From: Planctomycetota bacterium
GTDB taxonomy: Bacteria; Planctomycetota; PLA2; JAEUHO01
DNA length: 64,000 nt
Direction: 5' to 3'
NCBI GenBank assembly: GCA_029259775.1
Contig: JAJDEN010000032.1
Location: forward strand, 1-64,000
The number at the start of each line of letters is the position of its first letter. Position 1 is the first letter of the stretch. This document shows, in pieces, positions 7,919 through 16,708 of this stretch. The translations under genes and the position numbers were made by a program. The notes beneath the pieces are model-generated. The model was not told where the DNA came from. It saw only the letters and a list, made by a program, of their open reading frames with translations, and did no database searches.

Positions 7919-10900
7919 GCCTCAGACTCCGGATCGAACATGGGCAGGACGCAGGTACGACGTGGCGCATGGCGGAAGCCGGCATCTACACGATCGGCCG
8001 CGTGCCCAGCAACTCCATGCGCATCCTCGACATGAAGATCTCGAAGCAACACTGCGAGATCCGCGTGGCCATCGAGAACGGACGCACGACCGCCGTGCTC
8101 TTCGACGGCGGCAGCACCACCGGCTGTCAGCTCAACGACCAACCCGTGCCGAAGGGCAAGCCGAAGCGCATCAACCCCGGCGACAAGCTGCAGCTCGGTT
8201 TGACGCTCCTGCGCGTACTGAGCGAAGGCGAGGCGGACCTCGACGCGAAGCCCGTGGCGGGCCGCCAGGTCGACGCCGGCGCGGTGGCCGGTGCCGGTCG
8301 CACCGGCGACGAGGGCAAGACCAAGGTGACGCTCCCGGCCGACGCCCTCGTCGGCAAGGAACTGGCCGGCTACCAGATCGATCGCAAGATCGGGATGGGC
8401 GGCATGGGCGGGGTGTACCTCGCCGAGCAGACGTCGCTCCAGCGCAAGGTCGCGCTGAAGGTGCTCAACGAGACGTTCGCCGCGGACTCCGCCTTCGTCG
8501 ATCAGTTCGTCAACGAAGCACGCGCGGCGGGTGCGCTCAACCACCCCAACGTCGTGCAGGTCTACGACGTCGGCAACGCCGAGGGGCACTACTTCTTCTC
8601 GATGGAGGTCATGCCCGGCGGCTCCATCGAAGACAAGATCAAGGAAGGGCCCGTCGCCTGGGAAGACGGCCTCAACTGGTTCCTCGACGCGGCCAACGCC
8701 CTCATCTTCGCGAAGAAGCGCGAGATCCTGCACCGCGACGTCAAGCCCGACAACCTCATGATCGGCGAGGACGAGAGCGCCAAGCTCTGTGACCTGGGTC
8801 TGGCCAAGAAGTCCGAGGTCGGCGACCTCATGGACCAGGGCATCATCGGCACGCCGCACTTCATCTCGCCCGAGGCGATCCGCCGCAAGTCCGACATCGA
8901 TCACCGCACGGACCTCTACAGCCTGGGCTGCAGCTTCTACCGCGTGTTCACGGGCAAGAACCCCTACCCCGGGAAGTCCGTGAAGGAGATCCTGCTCGGC
9001 CACCTGAACAAGCCGATCCCGCGCGTCAGCGAAGTGAACCGCGACGTGCCCAAGGAGATCGACGAGATCGTCTACGGGCTGATGCGGAAGGACCCCGAGG
9101 ACCGCACGCAGTCCCCCGAGGAGCTCCTGAAGGAGCTCGACAAGATCCGCACGAAGTACAACCTCGAGGCGCACGGCATCAAGCCGGGCTCGAAGAAGCC
9201 GCTCGTCATCGGTGGTGTGCTCGCGGCCGTGGCCATCGGCGTGGCGATCTGGTTCGCGACGCGTCCCAAGGACGTCGAGAAGCGTGGCTTCACCCCCGCC
9301 GAGATCGCTCGCCAGAAGAAAGCCGAGCAGGGCAACGTGGCCAACCGGCTTGGCAAGTACGTCCAGAAGGCCCAGAGCGATCTGCTCGACCTGGATCGTG
9401 ACCTGCTCGAAGGCAATCTCGGCCCCGACAACTACAAGCGCCCGAAGTGGGGCCGCCTGGCCAAGTCCTACCGCGACGCCGCCGCGGGCTGGCAGACCAC
9501 GCTCGAGACATGGCAGCAAGAAGCCAAGGGCAAGAAGGCCCAAGGCGACGAGATCATCCGTGGTCACTACACCAAACAGACCTCCGAGCTCGGCTCGGTG
9601 ATCGCGAAGGCGAAGAGCACCGCGGGCAAGAAGATCGACAAGGTCGTCAATGACTTCAAGGCCACCGAGAAGCAGCGCGCCGAAGCGCGCACCAACGCCC
9701 TCGCCACCGCCGAGTCCAAGATCAAGGACTACGCGCTGAAGCTCAAGAAGGCTCTGGATGAGAAGCGTTACGTCGAGCTCGAGACCTCGGTCACCAACGA
9801 CGAGTTGGGCGACATCCTGAAGGCCCTGCAGGTGCTGAAGTTCGGCGAGTTCGCGTTGCTGACCGAGAAGGACATCAACACGCTGCTCGACAAGCACATC
9901 CCGAAGCAAGGCGACAAGTCGCGCGGTGAGCAGTACGTCGCCGCGGCCGCCAGCGCCGTGGGCCGTTCTGGGTCGATGGCAGTCGAGACCGCGCAGGTCG
10001 AGCTTGGGTCGAAGCCCGGCTTCGTCGAGTTCCAGAAGGCGCTGAAGGCCCTGGACACCTGGCTGGCCACGGTGCCGAGCGCCCTCGACAAGGCCAAGGA
10101 CAAGGCGCCGCGGGTGACGGCGGCGTGGGGCAAGCAGAAGCAGAGCATCTCGGAGAAGCGTGCGTACACCGAGCGCCGCCTCAACAAGTTCGAGTTCGCC
10201 ATGCTCGAGGCCGATCGCGCCACCTACTTCCGGTTCCTCGTCGATCTGTGGGGACCGGGCACCGGGCTCTTGCATCGCTTCGAACTCGGTGTGGCCAAGG
10301 ACAAGGCCGACAAGCTCGTGGCCGAGCTCAAGCACGGCAAGTACCGGAAGCTCGCCAAGACCTGGCCCGCCCCGCTGGCCGCGCTGGACACGCTCTTCCA
10401 GGACATCCGCTCGACCTTCCCCAACGGCTGGACCGAGAAGCACACGTACTGGCCAGACAGGAACGGCAAGCCGAGGAAGGAGACGATCAAGGACATCGAC
10501 GCGACGGGCATCAAGATCGGGCGCGACACGATCACCTTCGCCGAGCTTGGAGCCCGGGGCGTTCTCGACACCCTCTTCTTCGTGGAGGGCAACGCGCGCC
10601 TTGCGACATGCACCCCCACGCACCACGTCGGCTTGGGGCTGCTCTTCGAGCTCGCTGGCGACTATGAGGGGGCCACGAAGCAGTACAAGGCCGCCGAGAT
10701 GGCCGGGGACACGGAGCTCAACCTCGTCATCGCTACGCGCACCGGGCCTGCCGGCAGGGAGAAGCTCGCTGCGGACAAGTACCTCGCCGTGGTGCGCTTC
10801 CTCGAAGCCCAGGAGAAATTCAGCGCCGATTCCGCGGCGCTCCTCGCCGGAGACCAAGCCAAGCCGGGCAGCTTGAGCAGCGATGACCGGGGCGACATCA

Positions 10901-11148
10901 TCACGCGCGGCGAGCAGATCCTGCGCGACATGGCCAGCATCCAGGCCATGAAGCACGAGCTTCAGGAGGACGTGAAGCTCGCCATCACGACGTGGGGCAG
11001 CTCGATTCGCGAGGCCCCGCACCCGCGGGCCAACTACGCGGGGGAGCGCCTCCCGGAGCTCCCCAAGAAGCCCGTCCGGCCGAGGGAGATCCCGCCCGGC
11101 AAGGATGGCGACGGCAAGAAGAAGCAGCCGGACGACAAGGTCAAGTAG
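7915..11148 (+). CDS. FHA-domain Ser/Thr protein kinase with membrane anchor
   Basis: The 1077-aa protein joins an N-terminal FHA domain (R29, S43, H46 in the phosphothreonine pocket) to a Hanks-type kinase. The kinase has glycine loop GMGGMGG at 160-166, Lys182 in VALK, HRD at 273-275 and PDN at 278-280. The magnesium motif is DLG (293-295) rather than DFG. The SPE motif lies near 318. A membrane helix follows at about 430-448 (VIGGVLAAVAIGVAIWF), and then roughly 600 residues of lysine-rich helical sequence of unknown role. FHA plus kinase in one chain suggests self-scaffolded phospho-signalling. It starts inside the yggS stop (GTGA), so the two are translationally coupled. Confidence 0.92.
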   Translation: MSLRLRIEHGQDAGTTWRMAEAGIYTIGRVPSNSMRILDMKISKQHCEIRVAIENGRTTAVLFDGGSTTGCQLNDQPVPKGKPKRINPGDKLQLGLTLLRVLSEGEADLDAKPVAGRQVDAGAVAGAGRTGDEGKTKVTLPADALVGKELAGYQIDRKIGMGGMGGVYLAEQTSLQRKVALKVLNETFAADSAFVDQFVNEARAAGALNHPNVVQVYDVGNAEGHYFFSMEVMPGGSIEDKIKEGPVAWEDGLNWFLDAANALIFAKKREILHRDVKPDNLMIGEDESAKLCDLGLAKKSEVGDLMDQGIIGTPHFISPEAIRRKSDIDHRTDLYSLGCSFYRVFTGKNPYPGKSVKEILLGHLNKPIPRVSEVNRDVPKEIDEIVYGLMRKDPEDRTQSPEELLKELDKIRTKYNLEAHGIKPGSKKPLVIGGVLAAVAIGVAIWFATRPKDVEKRGFTPAEIARQKKAEQGNVANRLGKYVQKAQSDLLDLDRDLLEGNLGPDNYKRPKWGRLAKSYRDAAAGWQTTLETWQQEAKGKKAQGDEIIRGHYTKQTSELGSVIAKAKSTAGKKIDKVVNDFKATEKQRAEARTNALATAESKIKDYALKLKKALDEKRYVELETSVTNDELGDILKALQVLKFGEFALLTEKDINTLLDKHIPKQGDKSRGEQYVAAAASAVGRSGSMAVETAQVELGSKPGFVEFQKALKALDTWLATVPSALDKAKDKAPRVTAAWGKQKQSISEKRAYTERRLNKFEFAMLEADRATYFRFLVDLWGPGTGLLHRFELGVAKDKADKLVAELKHGKYRKLAKTWPAPLAALDTLFQDIRSTFPNGWTEKHTYWPDRNGKPRKETIKDIDATGIKIGRDTITFAELGARGVLDTLFFVEGNARLATCTPTHHVGLGLLFELAGDYEGATKQYKAAEMAGDTELNLVIATRTGPAGREKLAADKYLAVVRFLEAQEKFSADSAALLAGDQAKPGSLSSDDRGDIITRGEQILRDMASIQAMKHELQEDVKLAITTWGSSIREAPHPRANYAGERLPELPKKPVRPREIPPGKDGDGKKKQPDDKVK

Positions 11149-11185
11149 CCGCGCGGCGTAGCGAAGACAGCGTGCCCCCATCACC

Positions 11186-11491
11186 ATGGCGCAAGACGGG
11201 ATCGAGCAGCGCGACCGCGAGGGTGGCCGGCCCGTCGTTCACGTGCATCTCAAGGTCGTGCCGGGTGCTTCGAAGGCCGCGCTGGACGGTGCGTACGGCG
11301 ACCGCCTGAAGGTCCGCGTGACGGCCCCGGCAGAGTCGGGCAAGGCCAACAAGGCGGTCCTGGCGCTGCTCGCCGCCGCCCTGGACGTCCCCAGGCAGAC
11401 GCTCGTGCTCGTCCGGGGCGCCTCGAATCCGCTCAAGACGGTCGCCGTCGAGGGCCTCGAAGCTGACGTCGTGCGCCGTCGGCTGGTATGA
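11186..11491 (+). CDS. DUF167/YggU-family protein
   Basis: The 101-aa protein has the family pattern: HLKVVPGASKAALDG, then LKVRVTAPAESGKANKAVLALLA, and a C-terminal segment around RGASNPLKTVAVEG. The family (human C15orf40, E. coli YggU) is conserved but of unknown biochemical role. It sits 38 bases after the kinase gene and 8 bases before purN on the same strand, so it probably belongs to that run. Confidence 0.93.
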   Translation: MAQDGIEQRDREGGRPVVHVHLKVVPGASKAALDGAYGDRLKVRVTAPAESGKANKAVLALLAAALDVPRQTLVLVRGASNPLKTVAVEGLEADVVRRRLV

Positions 11492-11498
11492 GAGGCCC

Positions 11499-12122
11499 AT
11501 GAGCACGCCGGTCAAGCGGATCGCCTTCTTGCTGTCGGGCAGCGGCACGACGCTCACGAACCTGTTCGAGCACATCGATGCCGGCCAGGTCGCGGGGGAG
11601 ATCGTCGTCGTGGTCTCCGACCGTGCGGACGTCCAAGGGCTCGAGCACGCACGATCGCGCGGCATCGACGCGCTGCTGGTCGCGCGCAAGGAGCACAAGG
11701 GCTTCGACGACTACGCGGAGGCGCTCCAGGACGCCTTGAGCCCGTACGATGCCGACCTCGTGGTCTCGGGCGGCTTTCTTACGCTCTTCCGCGTCTGGCC
11801 CGCGCTCGAAGGCAAGATGATCAACATCCACCCGAGCCTGCTGCCCGCCTTTGGGGGCAAGGGCTGCTACGGCGTTCACGTACACGACAAGGTCATCGCG
11901 GCAGGTGTCCGCTACTCCGGCTGCACCGTCCACTTCGTGACGGACGAAGTCGACGGCGGCCCCATCGTCGATCAAGCGATCGTCGAGGTCCGGCCCGACG
12001 ACACGTCGCACACCCTGGCCGACCGCGTGCAGGCCGCCGAGCGCGAGCTCTACCCGCGCGTCATCGCCGGCATCCTCGCCGGCGCCATCCGACTCGAGGG
12101 CGGCCGGGTCGTCCGCTCCTGA
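11499..12122 (+). CDS. purN: phosphoribosylglycinamide formyltransferase
   Basis: This enzyme uses 10-formyltetrahydrofolate to formylate GAR in purine biosynthesis. The 207-aa length is standard. Visible motifs are FLLSGSGTTLTNL (GAR phosphate binding), VVSGGFLTLF, the catalytic NIHPSLLPAFGG (Asn and His) and HFVTDEVDGGPI with the catalytic Asp. TATGAG stands 6 bases before the ATG, a near miss to the leaderless pattern, but coupling to the preceding gene is as likely. It converges with the MFS/spermidine-synthase gene. Confidence 0.96.
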   Translation: MSTPVKRIAFLLSGSGTTLTNLFEHIDAGQVAGEIVVVVSDRADVQGLEHARSRGIDALLVARKEHKGFDDYAEALQDALSPYDADLVVSGGFLTLFRVWPALEGKMINIHPSLLPAFGGKGCYGVHVHDKVIAAGVRYSGCTVHFVTDEVDGGPIVDQAIVEVRPDDTSHTLADRVQAAERELYPRVIAGILAGAIRLEGGRVVRS

Positions 12123-12224
12123 GCCCCCACCGCGAGAGCGCCAGTAGGCGCCGCTCTGGGGTGAGGGCGCCGCGCAGGCGTGGAGACCGTGGCGTGCTCT
12201 GTCACGCGAGGCCGACGCGCCAAA

Positions 12225-12249
12225 GCGCCGCCGAGCATCCAGGCGGCGC
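12225..12249 (-). terminator. GC-rich hairpin after the MFS/spermidine-synthase gene
   Basis: GCGCCGCC (12225-12232) and GGCGGCGC (12242-12249) form a perfect 8-bp stem with a 9-base loop, directly abutting the TAG at 12250-12252. No T-run follows on the minus strand, so it may be a stabilising or Rho-assisted terminator between two convergent genes. Confidence 0.5.
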
Positions 12250-14763
12250 CTAGCGGACCCAGCGCTCGATGTCGGGACGCATCCTGCTTGGAACCTTGCG
12301 GATCCAGCCGGGCAGTGCCTTGGCGCGAATCTCGTCGCCGCCCACGGTGGGAGCGGTCGCGATGTCGTAGAGGTGCATCCCCGCTTCGACGTAGCCGCGG
12401 CGCTTGCGGGAGAGGCCCTGGAGGAACGGGTCGTCTTCGACGCGCAGAAGGCTCTGCTCGAACTCCGCGAGTGCACGCAGGTAGAAGGGGCGCGCCTCGC
12501 CGGCGGCGCGGTCCAGCTGCGCCACCGGGGAGCGCCACTCGATCCATGGCCTATCGTCGGTGACCAGCGGATGCTTGGCCAACCGATCGGCAGCAAGGGC
12601 AAGCCGTCCGGCGTAGAAGAGGAACGGCAGCGTCTCGACCGAGGCGCCCTCCTCGATGGCGCCGGCCTTCTCCAAGCGTTGCCACTGCCGCACGGTGGCG
12701 TCGCCGTCCCATGGCGCATCCGAGGCGTGGCCCACCAGCGCGACGATCGGCCGCTTGGAGAAAAAGTCGCCGCGCCAGAGGGTCGCGTTCGGAAACACCT
12801 TCAAGAAGCCGCGGGCGATGCCCAGGAACTCCGCTTCGCCCATCTGGTAGAGGGGCACCCACTGGGCGAACAGGCCGCCCGGCGCGAGCCGTGCCTTGAC
12901 GGCTTCGAACTGCTCGACCGTGTAGAGCAACGCCGTACCGCGCCGCCACGGCAGGAAGAGGTCGCCCACCACGACGTCATAGGTCTCGCGCGAACCGAGC
13001 AGGATGGTCCGTCCATCCTCCACAACGATCTCGACGCGCCGGTCGTGCATGAGGCCGTTGATCCACGGCCCGAAGTGTTCGCGCACGGCGCGTACGGCTT
13101 GCGGCACGATCTCGGCTACGCGCACCCGCTTGAGCGGATGATGCAGCGCCGCCCCTGCCGTGATGCCCGAGCCCATCCCCAGGAAGAACGCACGCTTCGG
13201 GTTGGGATGCAGGCACAGCGGGATGTGCGCCTGGTAGTGCTCCCACCGCGGCTCGGACGTGCCGCCCAACGTGTAGCTGTTGTTGAGCTTGAGCTTGAGG
13301 TCCCCGCGCCGATCCACGACGAAGACCGTGCCCGATCCGCCTTCGTACACGGCCAGCACGCGATCGCTCCCTCGCACGTTCCACGTGCGTGCGCTGTCGG
13401 ACGTGACCAGGCCGGCGATCACGACCGCGAGCATCGCGGCGGCGACGCCGGGACGTGCGGCCGGAGGCGCGAGGACCGCAGCGGCCACCAGGTAGAGCAT
13501 GCTGACGACGGCCAGCGCGCCCCAGAGCCCCACGGCCGCCGGCAGCACGAAACCGGCGGCCACCGCACCGAGCAGTGCGCCCCCGGTGTTGCACGCCAGC
13601 AGGCGTCCGAAGCGCGCGCTGGCCGCGGCGGCGCCGCCGCGCTCCTCCTCCATGCGCAAGAGGAAGGGGAAGACCGTACCCAGCAGGATCGAAGCGGGGA
13701 GGATGCAGGCCGCAAGCACACCGAGATTGCTCAGCACGTAGGCGGCCCACGGCTCCCCCCTGCCGACGGCGCCGGGTCGATCGACGAGCCACCGGAACAC
13801 GTAGGGGCTCGCTGCCGCCGCGATGCCACTGAGCAGCAGCAGGACGCAGAGCACGTTGCGTGTCGGGAGGCCGCGGCGCCGGATGACGCGCGCGATCGCG
13901 GCGCCGAGCGCGAGCGCGCCCAGGAAGACCGTGATCACGGCGGCGAACGTGTAGACGGAGTTCTGGAAGCCCAGAGCGACCATGCGTGTCCAGAGCACCT
14001 CCAGCGCCAGAGCACCGAAGCCCGAGAGCGTGGCGAGGGCGAGCAGCCCTGCGGGGACGCTCGTCACCGGTGCCTGGCTGGGCGCCACGGACGCACCGGC
14101 CGGCTCACGGCGCGCGAGCCACGCCGCGACGAGCCCGACGGCGAGGCTCAGCGCCATGGCCACGCCGTAGGCGCCGCGGTAGCCGAGCACGCGCGGCAGC
14201 ACGAAGCCGGCGGCGAAGGCGCCTGCCATGGCGCCGGCCGTGTTCACGGCGTAGAGCAGCACGCCGCCGCGGGCGAATCCGCGGCCGCGACGTGTGGCCA
14301 GCTCGGCCAGCACCGGCAGCGTGCCGCCCATGAGGAAGGCGGGCAGCCCGAGCACGATCGCGGCGAGCAGGAACTTCGCCAGCAGCAGCGCGGGCGACTG
14401 GCCGCCGAGCACGTCATAGAGCGGCGCGAAGAGGGAGCGGTAGAGGGGCAGCAGGACCACGACGAGCGCGGCGCTCAGCCCCACACCGATCTCGAGGCGC
14501 GCGAACGCGCGGAGCGGATCCCGCCAGACGACGGCGCGGCCGCCGATCCACCAACTCCCTGCGGCGAGCCCGAGGAAGAACACGGCCAGGGTGGTGGCTG
14601 TGGCTTGGGTGGTGTTGCCGAAGAGCAGGCCGAGCTCGCGCTGCCAGAGGACCTCGTAGGTCAGGCCTGCGAAGCCGGAGACGAAGAAGAGCAGCGCGGG
14701 CCACGCGAGGCTCGCGCCCTTCGGGGAAGGACCGGGGCTGGGATCAGACGTGGGCTCCACCAC
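12250..14763 (-). CDS. fused MFS-like transporter / spermidine synthase-like protein
   Basis: The first half (about residues 20-440) is a many-helix membrane domain beginning GFAGLTYEVLWQRELGLLFG, as in the fused MFS/spermidine synthase family. The second half (about 470-760) has the aminopropyltransferase/SAM-methyltransferase fold: a quartet-like LNNSYTLGG, the nucleotide loop FFLGMGSGITAGAA, then VVGDLFLPWR and LYTVEQFEAVKARL. The substrate is unknown and the catalytic Asp pair of true spermidine synthase cannot be confirmed. The GTG start lies 20 bases inside the end of tdk, indicating coupled expression. A hairpin follows the stop. Confidence 0.85.
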   Translation of the reverse strand: MVEPTSDPSPGPSPKGASLAWPALLFFVSGFAGLTYEVLWQRELGLLFGNTTQATATTLAVFFLGLAAGSWWIGGRAVVWRDPLRAFARLEIGVGLSAALVVVLLPLYRSLFAPLYDVLGGQSPALLLAKFLLAAIVLGLPAFLMGGTLPVLAELATRRGRGFARGGVLLYAVNTAGAMAGAFAAGFVLPRVLGYRGAYGVAMALSLAVGLVAAWLARREPAGASVAPSQAPVTSVPAGLLALATLSGFGALALEVLWTRMVALGFQNSVYTFAAVITVFLGALALGAAIARVIRRRGLPTRNVLCVLLLLSGIAAAASPYVFRWLVDRPGAVGRGEPWAAYVLSNLGVLAACILPASILLGTVFPFLLRMEEERGGAAAASARFGRLLACNTGGALLGAVAAGFVLPAAVGLWGALAVVSMLYLVAAAVLAPPAARPGVAAAMLAVVIAGLVTSDSARTWNVRGSDRVLAVYEGGSGTVFVVDRRGDLKLKLNNSYTLGGTSEPRWEHYQAHIPLCLHPNPKRAFFLGMGSGITAGAALHHPLKRVRVAEIVPQAVRAVREHFGPWINGLMHDRRVEIVVEDGRTILLGSRETYDVVVGDLFLPWRRGTALLYTVEQFEAVKARLAPGGLFAQWVPLYQMGEAEFLGIARGFLKVFPNATLWRGDFFSKRPIVALVGHASDAPWDGDATVRQWQRLEKAGAIEEGASVETLPFLFYAGRLALAADRLAKHPLVTDDRPWIEWRSPVAQLDRAAGEARPFYLRALAEFEQSLLRVEDDPFLQGLSRKRRGYVEAGMHLYDIATAPTVGGDEIRAKALPGWIRKVPSRMRPDIERWVR

Positions 14764-15358
14764 GCGCCATGGTCGCCCCGTCCTCGGCCTGGCTCAAGGC
14801 AAGCTGCTCCCCGTAGTGGCGATAACAGACTGCCTGGTAGCGCTCTTCGGCGCCGAGCTCGACGCTGGGGCCGTCGAGGCGGGCGACGCCATCGACGAAC
14901 TTGAGGTTGAGGATCGCCTTGTGGTTGCAGTAGGTGCAGGTCGTCTTGACCTCCTCGATGCTGTCGGCCAGCTCGAGGAGCCGCTGCGAGCCTTCGAAGA
15001 GCCGCGAGCGGAAGTCGCTGCGGAGGCCGTAGCAGATCACGGGCACGGCGAGGGCGCGGGTCCACTGGCGCAGGGCGTCGACCTGGTCGGTGCTGAGGAA
15101 CTGGGCTTCGTCGACGAGGACGCAGTCGACCTCGGCGGCCTGGTGCCCGAGCGGGATGTCGCCGGGCTGGAGGACGACGTCGGCTTTGCGTTGGAGGCCG
15201 GCGCGCGAGACGACGTCGGCGGGGCCGAAGCGGTTGTCGAGGGCGGGCTTGATGACGAGGACGCGTTTGCCTTGGGACTCGTAGTTGTGGGCCACGGCCA
15301 GGAGGTTCAGCGTCTTCGCGCTGCCGACGGTCCCGTAGCGGAAGTAGAGCTTCGGCAT
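14744..15358 (-). CDS. tdk: thymidine kinase
   Basis: The enzyme phosphorylates thymidine to dTMP in nucleotide salvage. The 204-aa protein starts MPKLYFRYGTVGSAKT, where GTVGSAKT is the P-loop. It has the DEAQFL segment with the catalytic acid, YGLRSDF, and zinc-site cysteines in CTYCNHKA with a later CYRHY. The ATG at 15358 is chosen over a GTG nine codons upstream, because homologues start at this KLYFRYG segment and TACCCT lies exactly 6 bases before the ATG. The 3' end overlaps the MFS/spermidine-synthase gene by 20 bases. Confidence 0.94.
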   Translation of the reverse strand: MPKLYFRYGTVGSAKTLNLLAVAHNYESQGKRVLVIKPALDNRFGPADVVSRAGLQRKADVVLQPGDIPLGHQAAEVDCVLVDEAQFLSTDQVDALRQWTRALAVPVICYGLRSDFRSRLFEGSQRLLELADSIEEVKTTCTYCNHKAILNLKFVDGVARLDGPSVELGAEERYQAVCYRHYGEQLALSQAEDGATMARGGAHV

Positions 15359-15364
15359 GGGCTT

Positions 15365-15370
15365 AGGGTA
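15365..15370 (-). promoter_or_regulatory. candidate leaderless -10 element of tdk
   Basis: TACCCT on the minus strand is followed by AAGCCC and then the ATG of tdk at 15358, a spacing of 6 bases. No Shine-Dalgarno site is present before this ATG. Confidence 0.55.
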
Positions 15371-15501
15371 GGTGCGGGGTCCCACAGGGGGCTTGGCCTC
15401 AGCGCACTCTCACTCCCACCCCAACTCCCACGCCCCCTGGCGCACCCACACTCGCACGAGCAACACTCGCACTCCCTCGCACCACCTCTCAAGGCACGCA
15501 C

Positions 15502-15537
15502 ACACGGACACGGACACCGACACGGACACGGACACGG
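15502..15537. repeat. hexanucleotide microsatellite (ACACGG)6
   Basis: Six consecutive ACACGG units fill this tract, the third being ACACCG. It lies upstream of tdk in a low-complexity region and could change length by slippage. A plus-strand reading would give a Asp-Thr repeat, but nothing else supports a gene. Confidence 0.9.
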
Positions 15538-15627
15538 TCCCGGAGGAAGCACCTCGCGGGTGAGTTCCGCGCTCCCGCGCGGCATGTTCGTCGCGGCGCG
15601 CGGCTCCGCCACGTCCGCCGCTCCGGC

Positions 15628-15652
15628 AAGGAGGGGCTGCGAGCCCCTCCTT
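15628..15652. repeat. perfect hairpin, 11-bp stem, 3-base loop
   Basis: AAGGAGGGGCT and AGCCCCTCCTT pair perfectly around GCG. The core GGGGCTGCG is shared with the second hairpin 22 bases away, so the two look like members of a dispersed palindrome family. Confidence 0.85.
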
Positions 15653-15674
15653 CCAATCCACCTCGCCCCTACCC

Positions 15675-15697
15675 GGAACGGGGCTGCGCCCCGTTCC
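15675..15697 (-). terminator. perfect hairpin abutting the proline dehydrogenase stop
   Basis: GGAACGGGGC and GCCCCGTTCC pair over 10 bp around TGC, and the stem touches the stop codon of the proline dehydrogenase gene. No T-run follows on the minus strand. Together with the hairpin at 15628 it probably ends or stabilises that transcript. Confidence 0.6.
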
Positions 15698-16611
15698 TAC
15701 TGCGCCGACTGCGCCTTGATGAAGTTGCGCAGGATGAGCCAGATCATGCTCGGGCTCTCCTTCATGCGGCGCCGGAGGTAGGCCGTCGCATCGTCCCAGC
15801 TCATCGCGAACGGCACGTAGAGCCGGAACGGGACAATCACACCGAACTCCCCCGCCAACAGCTTGCGGGCGAAAGGGCGGCGCGGCACACCCAGCAACAT
15901 CTGGATCTCGCAGCGTTCCGGCGCCTTGGGCGCCACCTCCCGGAGGAAGCGCTCCAGCGCCGGCTCGTCATGGGTCCCGAACTCGACGTGGGCTCCCCGA
16001 TCCAGCAGCACGGCCGCGTACGCCACCATGCGGTCCTTCATGACGCGCTTGTCCAGCACGGCCACCGACGCGGGCTCCGGGTAGATCCCGATCACCAGCC
16101 GCACCCGCATCCCAGCCGGGATCCGCTGCAGATCGGCCTCCGTCCGGTGAAGCCGCGTCTGGAGCACGGTGCCGACGTCCAGCCCCTGCTCGTAGAGCCC
16201 CACGGCCCAGTCGAGGGTGAGGTCGGTCCAGTCCCGGTCCTCCATGTCGATCGTCACGCCCACCCCGCGCTCGTGCGCCCGGCGCGCGATCGCCTCGAGG
16301 TGCTCGTAGGCCTCCACCTGGGCCCCCACCGTGAACGCCGAGGGCTTGACGGAGACCGTCGGCCGCGTGGCCGGATCGGCGAAGCGAGGATCGGTGCCGA
16401 TGCGATCGATCAAGCGCTCGTAGGTGCCGACGCTGCGCAGCACCTGGAAGGGCTCCGTCACGTCCTCGCCCAGCACATCCAGCGTGGCGCGGGCCCCGAA
16501 TCGGCTCAGACGGTCGTAGGCGACCTCCAGACCGTCATCCATGGTGCCGCCGGCCACGTAGGGCCTGGCGAACCAGCGAACGATCGGACCGGGGGCAAGG
16601 CGGGAGAGCAT
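15697..16611 (-). CDS. proline dehydrogenase (monofunctional)
   Basis: This FAD enzyme oxidises proline to pyrroline-5-carboxylate. The 304-aa protein is a TIM barrel with SVKPSAFTVG, the conserved DMEDRDWTDLTL segment, VLQTRLHRTEADL, a FGTHDE segment and the C-terminal LYVPFAMSWDDATAYLRRRM signature whose two arginines bind the proline carboxylate. No P5C dehydrogenase partner is present here. TAGAAT occurs 9 bases before the ATG, so a very short leader is possible. It is divergent from the topoisomerase genes. Confidence 0.92.
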   Translation of the reverse strand: MLSRLAPGPIVRWFARPYVAGGTMDDGLEVAYDRLSRFGARATLDVLGEDVTEPFQVLRSVGTYERLIDRIGTDPRFADPATRPTVSVKPSAFTVGAQVEAYEHLEAIARRAHERGVGVTIDMEDRDWTDLTLDWAVGLYEQGLDVGTVLQTRLHRTEADLQRIPAGMRVRLVIGIYPEPASVAVLDKRVMKDRMVAYAAVLLDRGAHVEFGTHDEPALERFLREVAPKAPERCEIQMLLGVPRRPFARKLLAGEFGVIVPFRLYVPFAMSWDDATAYLRRRMKESPSMIWLILRNFIKAQSAQ

Positions 16612-16708
16612 GGGGCGCGGATTCTACCGCCGCGCCTCCCCCGCTTTGCGGCTCGGGCACGTCGAACCGATCGAATAAAACGGGCCCAGGAACTCCGCGA
16701 GGAACACG

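Larger units (their letters stand above)
15359..15696. other. intergenic region with microsatellite and two hairpins
   Basis: The 338 bases between proline dehydrogenase and tdk contain a CAC/CTC-rich low-complexity stretch (about 15405-15495), a hexanucleotide tract at 15502-15537 and two strong hairpins (15628-15652, 15675-15697). The tdk -10 candidate is at 15365-15370. No gene is supported. Confidence 0.75.

Noticed and set aside
7609..11187. A minus-strand frame of about 1190 codons opposite the FHA kinase
   Set aside because: Leu/Val/Asp-rich antisense shadow; the plus strand has an intact kinase.
15372..15563. A small protein with an Asp-Thr repeat read from the hexamer tract
   Set aside because: Only the microsatellite produces the pattern; there is no ribosome site and no conserved part outside it.
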